DNA from: Clostridioides difficile
GTDB taxonomy: Bacteria > Bacillota > Clostridia > Peptostreptococcales > Peptostreptococcaceae
NCBI GenBank assembly: GCA_024919175.1
Contig: CP103804.1
Span: 124,001-188,000 of the forward strand
Direction of reading: 5' to 3'
DNA length: 64,000 nucleotides
A program made the translations under genes and the position numbers. This document shows, one piece after another, positions 17,122 through 25,499 of the stretch. The notes under the pieces were generated by a model that saw nothing but the letters and a program-made list of their open reading frames with translations, was not told where the DNA came from and searched no databases. Numbering within the stretch: position 1 is the stretch's first letter; every line of letters starts with the position of its first letter.

Positions 17122-18090
17122 TTATTTAACTACTTTACCATTCTTAAATTTCATGTTAGGAAAACTTGCACCTAAAATTTCATTCTCATTTATGGCATTT
17201 TCTATTCTTTTAATGTCTTCCTCACTTAATTTAATATATTGGGCTTTTAAAGAATCCATTAGTGTTGCTCTTCTTGATGCTCCAACTAAAGTTATGATAT
17301 CGTCTCCTTTTGATAATACCCATGCAAGAGCTATTTGTGGAATAGTAGCTTCTTTTTCATTTGCTATTTCTCTTAGATTTTCTACTAGTTCAAGATTTTT
17401 GTCTATATTATCATTAAAAAACAAAGGTATCATAGAGTTGTATCTTTGGCCATTCACTTTTGACCAAGCTCCACTTAAAAGTCCATGAGCAAGAGCACCA
17501 AAAGCAACAACCCCTATCCCTAATTCTCTAGCAGTTGGTAATATATTTTTTTCTATTTCTCTATTGAAAAGAGAATATTCAGCTTCTATAAGACTTATCG
17601 GATGAACTTTATTAGCTCTTCTTAAAGTTTCAGCATCAACTTGAGTGATACCTATATACTTTATATACCCTTCCTTTACTAGGTCAGAAATAGCTCCAAT
17701 AGTTTCCTCCACAGGTATAGCTAAATCTATTCTAGCTGGTTGATAAAGGTCTATGTAATCTAAATTTAATCTCTTAAGAGTTTGAGCTATGTGACTTTTT
17801 ATATTAAAAGGATTAACATCAAGACCATACATTTGACCATTAGGTGCAACAAGAGCTCCAGTTTTTACAGATACAAAAGTATCATCTCTTTTTCTGCCTT
17901 TAAGAGCTTCACCTATTATCATTTCACTTTGCCCTGCACCATAAAAGTCAGCTGTATTTAACATATTTATACCATTATCTAAAGCTTCATGAATTGTAGC
18001 TATATTTTCAGATTTATTATCAAGCTTTATCATGCCTCCACAACCTAGCCCAAGTTTATAAAGTTCCAAATTATTATTTTTATATTTCAT
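17122..18090 (-). CDS. Aldo/keto reductase
   Basis: About 322 residues, NADPH-dependent aldo/keto reductase fold. Visible are GINMLNTADFYGAGQSEMIIGEAL (catalytic Asp and Tyr), FVSVKTGA (catalytic Lys), and the C-terminal cofactor region PQIALAWVLSKGDDIITLVGASRR. At the usual catalytic His the sequence reads DLYQPARID, so His is replaced, as in a known AKR subgroup. The start is the ATG at 18088-18090 after GGGAGG, not the upstream TTG. The physiological substrate is unknown. Confidence 0.9.
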   Translation of the reverse strand: MKYKNNNLELYKLGLGCGGMIKLDNKSENIATIHEALDNGINMLNTADFYGAGQSEMIIGEALKGRKRDDTFVSVKTGALVAPNGQMYGLDVNPFNIKSHIAQTLKRLNLDYIDLYQPARIDLAIPVEETIGAISDLVKEGYIKYIGITQVDAETLRRANKVHPISLIEAEYSLFNREIEKNILPTARELGIGVVAFGALAHGLLSGAWSKVNGQRYNSMIPLFFNDNIDKNLELVENLREIANEKEATIPQIALAWVLSKGDDIITLVGASRRATLMDSLKAQYIKLSEEDIKRIENAINENEILGASFPNMKFKNGKVVK

Positions 18091-18287
18091 TTTATAACCT
18101 CCCAATATTAAATTTAATGTACTTTTAAAGTAATAAAAGATTAATCAAAGTATATGATAATATAAAATACTCTTTACTCTTTATCAACTTTTATGTAAAT
18201 AATATCTTAGTCTTTATAGATTTTAAATTTATAATATAAAACCAAAATCTTTAGTTTGTCTATACCAAAATGACTTAAATATTATTT

Positions 18288-18331
18288 TAGTACATTCGTA
18301 CTATACTTGACATTGTAGTACTAATGTACTA
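18288..18331. promoter_or_regulatory. Twin TetR-type operators
   Basis: Two 16-bp palindromes TAGTAC-N4-GTACTA lie at 18288-18303 and 18316-18331, centres 28 bp apart. The second fills the spacer of the TetR gene promoter. Such placement points to autorepression by the TetR protein encoded 47 bp downstream. Confidence 0.75.
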
Positions 18332-18335
18332 AAAT
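18307..18335 (+). promoter_or_regulatory. Sigma-A-type promoter of the TetR gene
   Basis: Consensus -35 TTGACA (18307-18312), a 17-bp spacer and -10 TAAAAT (18330-18335), about 40 bp upstream of the ATG. Confidence 0.8.
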
Positions 18336-18377
18336 GTCAAATAAAAGTTATTATAAATTTTTATTGGAGGATTCAGT

Positions 18378-18986
18378 ATGGCAAAACAAACAAAAGAAGA
18401 TATTTTAATTAAAGCTCGTGATTTATTTAATGAATATGGCTATAATAATGTATCCATGAGAAATGTTGCTGATGCTTTAGGAATGAGTGTGGGGAACTTA
18501 ACATATTATTTTAAAAAAAAGGAAGATTTAATTGAGGAAGTAGTTGAATACAAGCATAAAAATTATAAGAAAATAGATATGCCCAAGTCATTACAGGATT
18601 TAAATGAGTTATTTTTAAATTCATTGAACATTCAAAATGAAAATGCATACTATTTTAAGCACTATGACCAACTATCTCAAATAAGCCCTAAAATATATAA
18701 ATTTCAACTTGATTTTATAAAGGAGCTTAAAGAATTCTTGAAAGAAAGTTTTCTTAATTTACAAAATTCTAATTTAGTTCAAGAATGTACACTTCCTAAT
18801 CAGATAGAAAATATTATTGAATGTATTTTAACAATACTCATATACAAACCAGTTGGCACTAAAGAACTTAATGAACATGATAGTATAAAAAACACTCTAA
18901 ACTGTTTATGGAGCATTATTTTTATGTTTCTCACTGAAAAAGGAAAACATATATATTTAAACTCTATCTCAAATCAATTTCAATAA
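18378..18986 (+). CDS. TetR-family transcriptional regulator
   Basis: 202 residues. The TetR HTH is clear in residues 5-50 (KEDILIKARDLFNEYGYNNVSMRNVADALGMSVGNLTYYFKKKEDLI, split). A helical ligand-binding part without a recognised subfamily follows. TTGGAGG lies just before the ATG. Twin operators in its own promoter indicate autoregulation; it may also control the divergent aldo/keto reductase 287 bp away. Confidence 0.9.
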   Translation: MAKQTKEDILIKARDLFNEYGYNNVSMRNVADALGMSVGNLTYYFKKKEDLIEEVVEYKHKNYKKIDMPKSLQDLNELFLNSLNIQNENAYYFKHYDQLSQISPKIYKFQLDFIKELKEFLKESFLNLQNSNLVQECTLPNQIENIIECILTILIYKPVGTKELNEHDSIKNTLNCLWSIIFMFLTEKGKHIYLNSISNQFQ

Positions 18987-19087
18987 TAATTGATAGATGG
19001 TAAGAGGAGAATTATATTGCTTAGAAAAATAATTAAGAATTTGAAATGCTGTATCAACCATATTATGCTTTAAATATTTTTTAAAAG

Positions 19088-19140
19088 TTAATATATAAAA
19101 ACAGGATGAGTATATAAGTCACCCTGTTTTTATATATTAA
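19088..19140. terminator. Bidirectional terminator between the TetR and DUF3788 genes
   Basis: A 22-bp nearly perfect stem (19088-19109 with 19119-19140) has a 9-nt loop and an inner AAAAACAGG / CCCTGTTTTT core. A/T runs flank both sides. It overlaps the stop codon of the minus-strand DUF3788 gene and serves convergent transcription. Confidence 0.8.
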
Positions 19141-19553
19141 ACTCTAAATTTAATAAGCTCAAGTGTGTCATTTAATGCTGACATACTATCTATTTGAATC
19201 ATCAACCACTTACTTCCATTAAAGAATTTTATCTCATCATATAATTGTTTTATATAATCACAACAAGTATTAATAAATAAGTCAACTTCTACTCTATTAC
19301 TTTCATTTACAATTACTAAAGCTTTGAAAGAACCTTCTTGAGGATATAAGGTACATAATGACTTTCCTCTTTTTTTGTATTTTACATTCCAACCCCTTTG
19401 CATTGAACATTTGCTATACTCAAGCTTTGGTTCTACATTATATGTTGAATTTAATACACTATTTAGCTTGTACCACAATGGACTGTTAATAAATTCTTTA
19501 ATTTGTTCAAATGTTGGTTTATTATCTTGGAAAAACGTATCTTGCCAATCCAT
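19137..19553 (-). CDS. DUF3788 family protein
   Basis: About 138 residues. The pattern fits DUF3788: WQDTFFQDNKPTFEQIKEF near the start, then KRGKSLCTLYPQEGSFKALVIV and a C-terminal KWLMIQIDS. Function is unknown in the family. AGGGTGG precedes the ATG at 19551-19553; an upstream GTG in frame is within that site and is rejected. It is 17 bp downstream of the AraC-type regulator, so the two are probably co-transcribed. Confidence 0.8.
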   Translation of the reverse strand: MDWQDTFFQDNKPTFEQIKEFINSPLWYKLNSVLNSTYNVEPKLEYSKCSMQRGWNVKYKKRGKSLCTLYPQEGSFKALVIVNESNRVEVDLFINTCCDYIKQLYDEIKFFNGSKWLMIQIDSMSALNDTLELIKFRV

Positions 19554-19570
19554 ATTTACCACCCTTTCTG

Positions 19571-20479
19571 CTATTTAATAGGAACTGGAACAATCCAATG
19601 TTCCAGATATGCTGCCTCAGATGTAGATGGATAATACATTTCAATTGCAAAATCAGTTGTTGTTAATTTATGTTTCTTCATCCATCTTTCCATAAACTTA
19701 TCAGCTTTAAAAACAGCTGAGTCAACTAACTCATCAAAATTCTCTGCTTCAAATCCACATACTAAATACTCTCTAGCAGGTAATTCAAAAGAGCTATATC
19801 CTTCTACTGATGTACCTGGCTCTACTTCTACCCCTGCCATATAAATACAATTTCCTTCTTTTGCATTACCCATATAAAGAGCACCAAAATCATTTCCACC
19901 TGGAATTTGATTTGGTATATTATGTCTTTGACTGCCAAATTTCATCCATAACTCTTTTGCTATTGCAATACCAGTTGTTTCACCACCCATTAGTTGACAA
20001 ATAGGTATTTCTCCCTCAAGACCAACAAAAGTTCTTGGTTTACTTAATTTTTTACGGCTTACTTCAATTACTATACCATCTGTAATCAATGGTACACCTT
20101 CATCCACCATGACATAATTTAAGATTAATTCTGGCTTAACAAATTGATTCAATTTCACCGAATTTGCTCTATATTCCTCAGGCGTCAACCCATATGCCTT
20201 TTTAAAAGAGCGTGTAAATGTTTCATGACTATCAAATCCAACATTTAAAGCTACATCAAGTATACGACTTTTATTTTCTGCTAAATATTCCGAGGCTTTT
20301 GCAAGACGACGAAGCTTTATATACTCCATTACAGTCTTATTAACTAACCTTTTAAATAGTCTTTGGTAATAAAATGGTGATAAATTAGCTGCACTTGCTA
20401 AATCATCAATAGATATTTCTTCTGTCAACCTTTCTTCTATCAAATCCAATGTAGTTTGAATAGATTCCCATGCATGCAT
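19571..20479 (-). CDS. AraC-family regulator with GyrI-like effector domain
   Basis: 302 residues. The N-terminal ~105 residues form the double AraC HTH (LTEEISIDDLASAANLSPFYYQRLFKR, then ILDVALNVGFDSHETFTRSFKKAYGLTPEEYR). The C-terminal ~150 residues match a GyrI-like small-molecule binding domain (effector-binding AraC_E), as in Rob/SoxS-type multidrug sensors (PAREYLVCGFEAENFDELV, AAYLEHWIVPVPIK). It is co-directional with DUF3788. The ligand is unknown. Confidence 0.9.
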   Translation of the reverse strand: MHAWESIQTTLDLIEERLTEEISIDDLASAANLSPFYYQRLFKRLVNKTVMEYIKLRRLAKASEYLAENKSRILDVALNVGFDSHETFTRSFKKAYGLTPEEYRANSVKLNQFVKPELILNYVMVDEGVPLITDGIVIEVSRKKLSKPRTFVGLEGEIPICQLMGGETTGIAIAKELWMKFGSQRHNIPNQIPGGNDFGALYMGNAKEGNCIYMAGVEVEPGTSVEGYSSFELPAREYLVCGFEAENFDELVDSAVFKADKFMERWMKKHKLTTTDFAIEMYYPSTSEAAYLEHWIVPVPIK

Positions 20480-20773
20480 ATTATAATTCCTCCTTGTAGT
20501 TATCTTACTCTTATACCTCTATATTATCAAAGTAATAAAAAGTCTTCTTGATAGACAGTGCCTTTTTTAACTTTTACAAAATTTACAAGATTATTTAAAC
20601 TTATTTATCTTATCCTTAGACAAAAATTCTCCACCTCTAAGCTATAATATCAATAGTTGATAGTTCAATTAGTGTACTCTATACTAAATACTGTAATATA
20701 AACAATAATTTATATCACAATGACAATATTTTGTTGTAAACATAAAATATAGCAAACCTTATTTAAAGATTTG
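20480..20773. other. Intergenic region, no gene
   Basis: This stretch separates spore photoproduct lyase from the AraC gene. It contains the lyase terminator hairpin and AT-rich sequence in which the AraC promoter must lie, but I could not choose convincing promoter boxes. Confidence 0.5.
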
Positions 20774-20780
20774 CTATATT
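20746..20780 (-). terminator. Hairpin at the end of splB
   Basis: An 11-bp perfect stem AATATAGCAAA / TTTGCTATATT with a 13-nt loop overlaps the splB stop codon. The T run after it on the minus strand is short, so its strength is uncertain. Confidence 0.5.
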
Positions 20781-21796
20781 ATATATTTTATTAAACTATT
20801 TTTAAACACTGTGTTTATTTCTTTACTAAAAAATTCCTTCATATCATCCAACTGTTCTTTAGTATACACATATTTGCCATATCCAAATTGACCATATTTA
20901 AACTTTCTATCATCATTTTCCATTGGCAATAATGTGTCTGGATAAATTTCTAATATTCTATTTTTGGCTTTAGTTGTATATCTATGAGATATAACTTCAA
21001 ATATAATTTTTCTATCAAAATCTTTTGGAAGAGCTTCTTTTATACTTCTAATCAAACTTCTATATTCCTCTTTCCAACCTTCATATAAAAACACAGGAGC
21101 TATTATAAATCCAATCTGATATCCAACTTTTGCAAGTTTTACAGCTGATTCTATTCTTTTATTTGCAGAAGCTGTATAATGCTCATGCCCATCTATAATT
21201 CTAGGTGTATTTATACTAAATCTTATCTCTGTATGGTTATTATGTTCAGCATCCAACAAGCTATCTATATCACTGTATTTAGTAACAAATCTAAATCTTC
21301 CCTTTTCTTCTTTTCCAAAAAACTCTATTGTTTTTTTCAATGAATTAGTATAGGGCTCTACTGGAACAGGGTCTGATGTAGCTGCTCCTTCAAATATAGT
21401 TACCTGTGGTTTTCTATCTTCAATGTATTTCTTTGTTTGTTCAAGTATTTCATCTAAATTTACAAACACTCTTATAAATGGCTTATCACCTAATTGCGTA
21501 TTTAAGTAACAATATTCACATCTTCCCATACATCCACTGACAAGTGGTAATTGATAGTTAGCAGAAGGTTTACATGTTTGGAATTTTAAGCTTTTTCTAA
21601 TACCAACTACCATGGTTTGTTTTCCATTCCTATACTGCTCATATAGACTTTCTCCTGGAATATGTTCCTTAATCCTATTTGATGATATATTAATTATTTC
21701 TACATCTTTTTTATCCTTAAATTTATCGTATATGTTTTTCCCAATATCTGTATCTAGGGTGCCTTTTTCAAATATTATTCTTTTAGGATTAAACAT
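20774..21796 (-). CDS. splB: Spore photoproduct lyase (clostridial type)
   Basis: 340 residues. A radical SAM enzyme that directly repairs the thymine dimer 'spore photoproduct' during germination. The cluster motif is CxxxCxxC (Cys89, Cys93, Cys96 in GCMGRCEYCYLNTQ), followed by LGDKPFIRVFVN as in SPL. Where Bacillus enzymes have the H-donor Cys (C141 in B. subtilis), this protein reads FEGAATSDP. A Cys is instead at residue 75 (KFQTCKPS), as I recall for the Clostridium acetobutylicum enzyme. This fits a spore-forming clostridium. Confidence 0.93.
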   Translation of the reverse strand: MFNPKRIIFEKGTLDTDIGKNIYDKFKDKKDVEIINISSNRIKEHIPGESLYEQYRNGKQTMVVGIRKSLKFQTCKPSANYQLPLVSGCMGRCEYCYLNTQLGDKPFIRVFVNLDEILEQTKKYIEDRKPQVTIFEGAATSDPVPVEPYTNSLKKTIEFFGKEEKGRFRFVTKYSDIDSLLDAEHNNHTEIRFSINTPRIIDGHEHYTASANKRIESAVKLAKVGYQIGFIIAPVFLYEGWKEEYRSLIRSIKEALPKDFDRKIIFEVISHRYTTKAKNRILEIYPDTLLPMENDDRKFKYGQFGYGKYVYTKEQLDDMKEFFSKEINTVFKNSLIKYII

Positions 21797-21994
21797 TTAT
21801 TTCACCTCTACTTAAAGTTTTTAAAATGAAGACTTTTATAAAATATTACTTAGTTAATCTTCCCTTTTTTAAGTTTCTTTATTTATCAGAAAGTAAAATA
21901 AACATTTAGGATAAATTTCTTTTTTTGCATTAACTAATTACAAGTTTATTTTCTTATAACATCCAACATAGCCAATTTTTATCTAAAATTTAAT

Positions 21995-22023
21995 CTATAA
22001 ATCTAAATTACAAAGATTTATAG
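21995..22023 (-). terminator. Hairpin at the end of the alcohol dehydrogenase gene
   Basis: A perfect 10-bp stem CTATAAATCT / AGATTTATAG with a 9-nt loop overlaps the stop codon region and is followed on the minus strand by AT-rich sequence with short T runs. Confidence 0.5.
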
Positions 22024-23138
22024 TATATTTCTCTTATTTGTTCCTTATTAAAAGTCTTTGGATGTCTCTTAATATTTGCAGCAGATATTTTCATGCAATT
22101 ATCAGTTAACCAATCAATATCTGATTTTACAATACCTAAGTCACTTAGTTTTATATCTAAATCTATCTTTTTAAGGAAGTTTTTGATTGCATCTGAACAG
22201 TCTTCTGCACAAGTTCCACCCAATATTTTTGATATATTTCCAAATCTTTCAATATCACTATCCCATGAACTTTCTACAATAGTTGGAGTTAAAGCTGCAA
22301 GTCCTTTTCCATGCATTACATCTCTAAGACCACTTACAGGATGCTCCATTCCATGTTGAAGAGTTGTTCCAGCTGTACCAATTGTCATCCCACCAATAGT
22401 ACTTGCAAGTGTTATTTTCTCCCAAGCTTCCAAATCATCAGAATTATTGTATACATTTACTAAGCTTTCTGATATAAGTTCAATCCCATAGATAGCCTGC
22501 ACATCTGCAAGAGGATTTCTTCCATTAGAAAGATATGCTTCTATGTTGTGAGCAAGTGCATCAAATCCAACTGATGCACTTATATGTTTTGGCATTGTTA
22601 CCATAAGCTCTGGGTCAATTATTGAGGCTTTTGCATACATGCTATTCTTTTTTATAGATTTTTTATCTTTAGTATCTGAGTTTGTAAGTACCGCAAAACA
22701 ATTCCCTTCACTACCTGTGCCTGATGTTGTTGGGACCAAAACTATAGGTAGAGCCTCTTCACCTTGTTTAATTCCAAATATGTAATCATTCAAATCTCCT
22801 GGATTTTTATAAGAAAAAGCTATACTTTTAGCTGCATCCATTATACTTCCACCACCAAGGCCTAAAACACAATCACATCCAGTTTCTTTTATAGCTTCTA
22901 CTCCTGCATATATAGTAGTTATAAGAGGATTTTGCTCTACTCTATCAAAAACTTCATATTCTACTTTAGCACCTTTTAGCAAATCTATTGTCTTATCAAG
23001 TAACCCTGTTTTCTTTGTACTGTTTTTCCCAGTTACAATTAATACTTTTTTACCATATTTGGATACTTCTATACCTATATCATTAATTCTTCCTCTTCCA
23101 AATAAAATATTTACTGGTAAATTATAATTAAAATTCAT
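22008..23138 (-). CDS. Iron-containing alcohol dehydrogenase (butanol dehydrogenase-like)
   Basis: 376 residues, group III Fe-ADH family. Motifs are GRGRINDIGIE near the start, the nucleotide-binding GLGGGSIMDAAKSIAF, LVPTTSGTGSE, and the metal-binding C-terminal part with DALAHNIEAYLS and LQHGMEHPVSG.RDVMHGKGLA (His residues for iron). It likely reduces an aldehyde with NAD(P)H, and the substrate may be butyraldehyde or similar. GGAGG precedes the ATG. It is a single-gene unit as far as can be seen. Confidence 0.9.
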   Translation of the reverse strand: MNFNYNLPVNILFGRGRINDIGIEVSKYGKKVLIVTGKNSTKKTGLLDKTIDLLKGAKVEYEVFDRVEQNPLITTIYAGVEAIKETGCDCVLGLGGGSIMDAAKSIAFSYKNPGDLNDYIFGIKQGEEALPIVLVPTTSGTGSEGNCFAVLTNSDTKDKKSIKKNSMYAKASIIDPELMVTMPKHISASVGFDALAHNIEAYLSNGRNPLADVQAIYGIELISESLVNVYNNSDDLEAWEKITLASTIGGMTIGTAGTTLQHGMEHPVSGLRDVMHGKGLAALTPTIVESSWDSDIERFGNISKILGGTCAEDCSDAIKNFLKKIDLDIKLSDLGIVKSDIDWLTDNCMKISAANIKRHPKTFNKEQIREIYYKSL

Positions 23139-23196
23139 GCTAAAACCTCCTACTTTTCTACTTTAGTAATGACTTTATTTTTTAATAAAAATATAA

Positions 23197-23214
23197 TTAT
23201 GTATTGAGACATAA
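23197..23214. promoter_or_regulatory. Small palindrome upstream of the alcohol dehydrogenase
   Basis: TTATGT-N6-ACATAA lies 59-76 bp upstream of the ATG. It could be an operator, but it is short and AT-rich. The rest of 23139-23342 shows no gene. Confidence 0.3.
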
Positions 23215-23342
23215 GTTATAAAATAATCTTTTACTTAATTATATGTATTATCTTCTTTCATATCAAGTTAACTCTATTTAATCAGATGTATTTCTTGTTA
23301 AATCGCAGTTAGCTGCTTAAAACTTGACTAAAAATTATAAAA

Positions 23343-23390
23343 CAAAAAAGAGTTACCTAAAGACAATTTCAATCGCCTTAAGATAACTCT
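23343..23390 (-). terminator. Intrinsic terminator downstream of htpG
   Basis: A stem AGAGTTACCTAAAG / CTTAAGATAACTCT (23349-23362 with 23377-23390), with one or two imperfect pairs, is followed on the minus strand by TTTTTTG. It is about 55 bp after the htpG stop. Confidence 0.8.
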
Positions 23391-23444
23391 TCTCATTGTT
23401 GTATCATACAATTTTTTTAAATTTTATTTTACTATATTTTAACT

Positions 23445-25385
23445 TTATAACTCTATTAACATATTCATCAGTTTATTACTTCTTTGTACAAATGAGTCTA
23501 ATTCTCCTGGTTTTAGTTCTTTATTAGAAAGTAACGCTAAATCAGCTATTTGATTACATATAAGTGCTACTTTATCTTTCTTTTCTTCATCATCTTTAAG
23601 AGAAACTAATTTTTTAATAATTGGGCTGTTTTCATTTATTACAAGAGTCTTTTCTTCCTCAAAGCTCATTCCTAAATCCATTCCAGCAAATCTTGACTGC
23701 ATTTCTGCCATTCTAATAGATTGTTCAGATACTAAAATCATAGCTGGAGTTTCTTCGTTTTTTAATCCTTCTACAGAATAATTTTTCACTCTTTCTCCAA
23801 CAGCTTCTTTAAACAATCCTTCTATCTTAGCTATCTCTTCTTTATTTTCTTCACTATCTTTGTTTTCATTTTTATCTTTTAATACGTCAGAAAGGTCTGC
23901 ATCTATCCTGTTAAACTTAACACCATTTTCTTTATATTCCATAAATGAAATAAAGTGAGTGTCTATTGATGAATTTAATACCACAGCATTTAGGTCATAT
24001 TCTTTAAATAATTTTATATATTGTGATTGTTGCTCTTTATCACTTACATAGAATACTTTGTTTTCATGTTTTTCTTTATATTTTTCTAAATAATCTTGAA
24101 GTGTTATATACTCATCATCAATAGTTTTAAATAATATACATTCTTTAACTTTTTCATAGAAACTCTCATCTTTTAAGCAACCATATTTAATAAATATTTG
24201 TATATCATCCCAAAACTTGTTGTATTCTTCCCTTTGATTTTTACAAAGAGATTTTAACTTATCTGCTACTTTTTTAATTATATGTTTAGAAATTTTACTT
24301 ACATCTCTATCATTTTGTAAGAAGCTTCTTGATACATTTAGTGGTAAATCTGGGCAGTCTATTACACCTTTTAATAAAAGTAAAAACTCTGGTATAACTT
24401 CTTTTATATTGTCAGCTACAAAGACCTGATTGTTATATAATTTCACTTTTCCTTCTGTAAGTTCAAATTCATTTTTTAATTTAGGGAAATAAAGTATACC
24501 CTTTAAATTGAAAGGATAGTCAACATTTAGATGTATCCAAAACAAAGGTTCATCAAATGCATTGAATACTTTTCTATAAAAATCTTTATACTCATCATCA
24601 GTACAATCCTTTGGAGATTTAAGCCATAAAGGATTAGTATCATTTAACGGTTCAATTACCTTTGCATCTATAACTTCTTCTTCATTTCCATCTTCTTTTT
24701 GCTTTTTAGCTTTTTCTTCAGCTTCCTTAGCTTCTCTTTCTAATCTTTCAACATCTTCTAAATATATCTCTACTGGTAAGAAAGAACAGTATTTGTTTAT
24801 TATTCCTCTTACAGTAAATTCATCTAAAAATTCCTTACTATCATCATCAATAAATAGTGTTATTGTAGTTCCTCTGTCATATCTACTATCTGATTCAGAT
24901 ATTTCATATTCTGTACCACCTTCAGATACCCATCTTACAGGAGTTGCTCCTTCCATATATGAAAGTGTATCTATTTGTACTTTTTTAGACACCATAAATG
25001 CAGAATAAAACCCTAACCCAAAATGACCTATTATATCATTTGACTCTTCCATCTTATCCTTATATTTATTAAAGAAATCTTCTGCACCTGAAAAAGCAAC
25101 TTGGTTTATGTATTTTTTTATTTCTTCCTCAGTCATACCTATTCCATTGTCAATAAATTTAAGTGTACCCTCACCTTTATTTACAGATACAGTAATTGTA
25201 TAATCTGATGGATTATTTTCTGATATTTCTCCTAATGATACAAGTCTTTTGTGTTTACTTACTGCATCACATCCATTACTGATAAGCTCTCTTATAAATA
25301 TGTCCTTATCAGAATATAACCATTTTTTAATTATAGGAAAAATATTTTCTGTATGAATTGAAATACTTCCTTTTTCAAACTCCAT
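23445..25385 (-). CDS. htpG: Molecular chaperone HtpG (Hsp90)
   Basis: 646 residues, full length for bacterial Hsp90. The N-terminal GHKL ATPase domain has IRELISNGCDA, DNGIGMTEEEI and GHFGLGFYSAFMV. The middle domain includes PLNVSRSFLQNDRDV, and the C-terminal dimerisation part is present. A charged linker (EREAKEAEEKAKKQKEDG) lies around residue 220. It has its own sigma-A promoter with a perfect palindrome over it, so it is probably separate from the flagellar operon upstream. Confidence 0.97.
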   Translation of the reverse strand: MEFEKGSISIHTENIFPIIKKWLYSDKDIFIRELISNGCDAVSKHKRLVSLGEISENNPSDYTITVSVNKGEGTLKFIDNGIGMTEEEIKKYINQVAFSGAEDFFNKYKDKMEESNDIIGHFGLGFYSAFMVSKKVQIDTLSYMEGATPVRWVSEGGTEYEISESDSRYDRGTTITLFIDDDSKEFLDEFTVRGIINKYCSFLPVEIYLEDVERLEREAKEAEEKAKKQKEDGNEEEVIDAKVIEPLNDTNPLWLKSPKDCTDDEYKDFYRKVFNAFDEPLFWIHLNVDYPFNLKGILYFPKLKNEFELTEGKVKLYNNQVFVADNIKEVIPEFLLLLKGVIDCPDLPLNVSRSFLQNDRDVSKISKHIIKKVADKLKSLCKNQREEYNKFWDDIQIFIKYGCLKDESFYEKVKECILFKTIDDEYITLQDYLEKYKEKHENKVFYVSDKEQQSQYIKLFKEYDLNAVVLNSSIDTHFISFMEYKENGVKFNRIDADLSDVLKDKNENKDSEENKEEIAKIEGLFKEAVGERVKNYSVEGLKNEETPAMILVSEQSIRMAEMQSRFAGMDLGMSFEEEKTLVINENSPIIKKLVSLKDDEEKKDKVALICNQIADLALLSNKELKPGELDSFVQRSNKLMNMLIEL

Positions 25386-25410
25386 TTTTATCCCTCCTCA
25401 TTTTATAATT

Positions 25411-25442
25411 ACTATTTTAAATTTTTTAAAATAGTATGTCAA
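25411..25442 (-). promoter_or_regulatory. htpG promoter with overlapping palindrome
   Basis: On the minus strand, -35 TTGACA (25437-25442), a 17-bp spacer and -10 TAAAAT (25414-25419). An 11-bp perfect inverted repeat ACTATTTTAAA-TTT-TTTAAAATAGT (25411-25435) covers the spacer and the -10 box. It is neither a CIRCE nor a CtsR site, so a different repressor is implied, or it is chance AT symmetry. Confidence 0.7.
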
Positions 25443-25499
25443 TATATTATAAATAAATTATTTTAAAATAAAATAGTTTATTTTTCTTATTTATTTTTT

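Noticed and set aside
25411..25435. Hairpin as a terminator of the TPR gene
   Set aside because: All-AT stem with no T run after it on the minus strand, and it coincides with a consensus htpG promoter.
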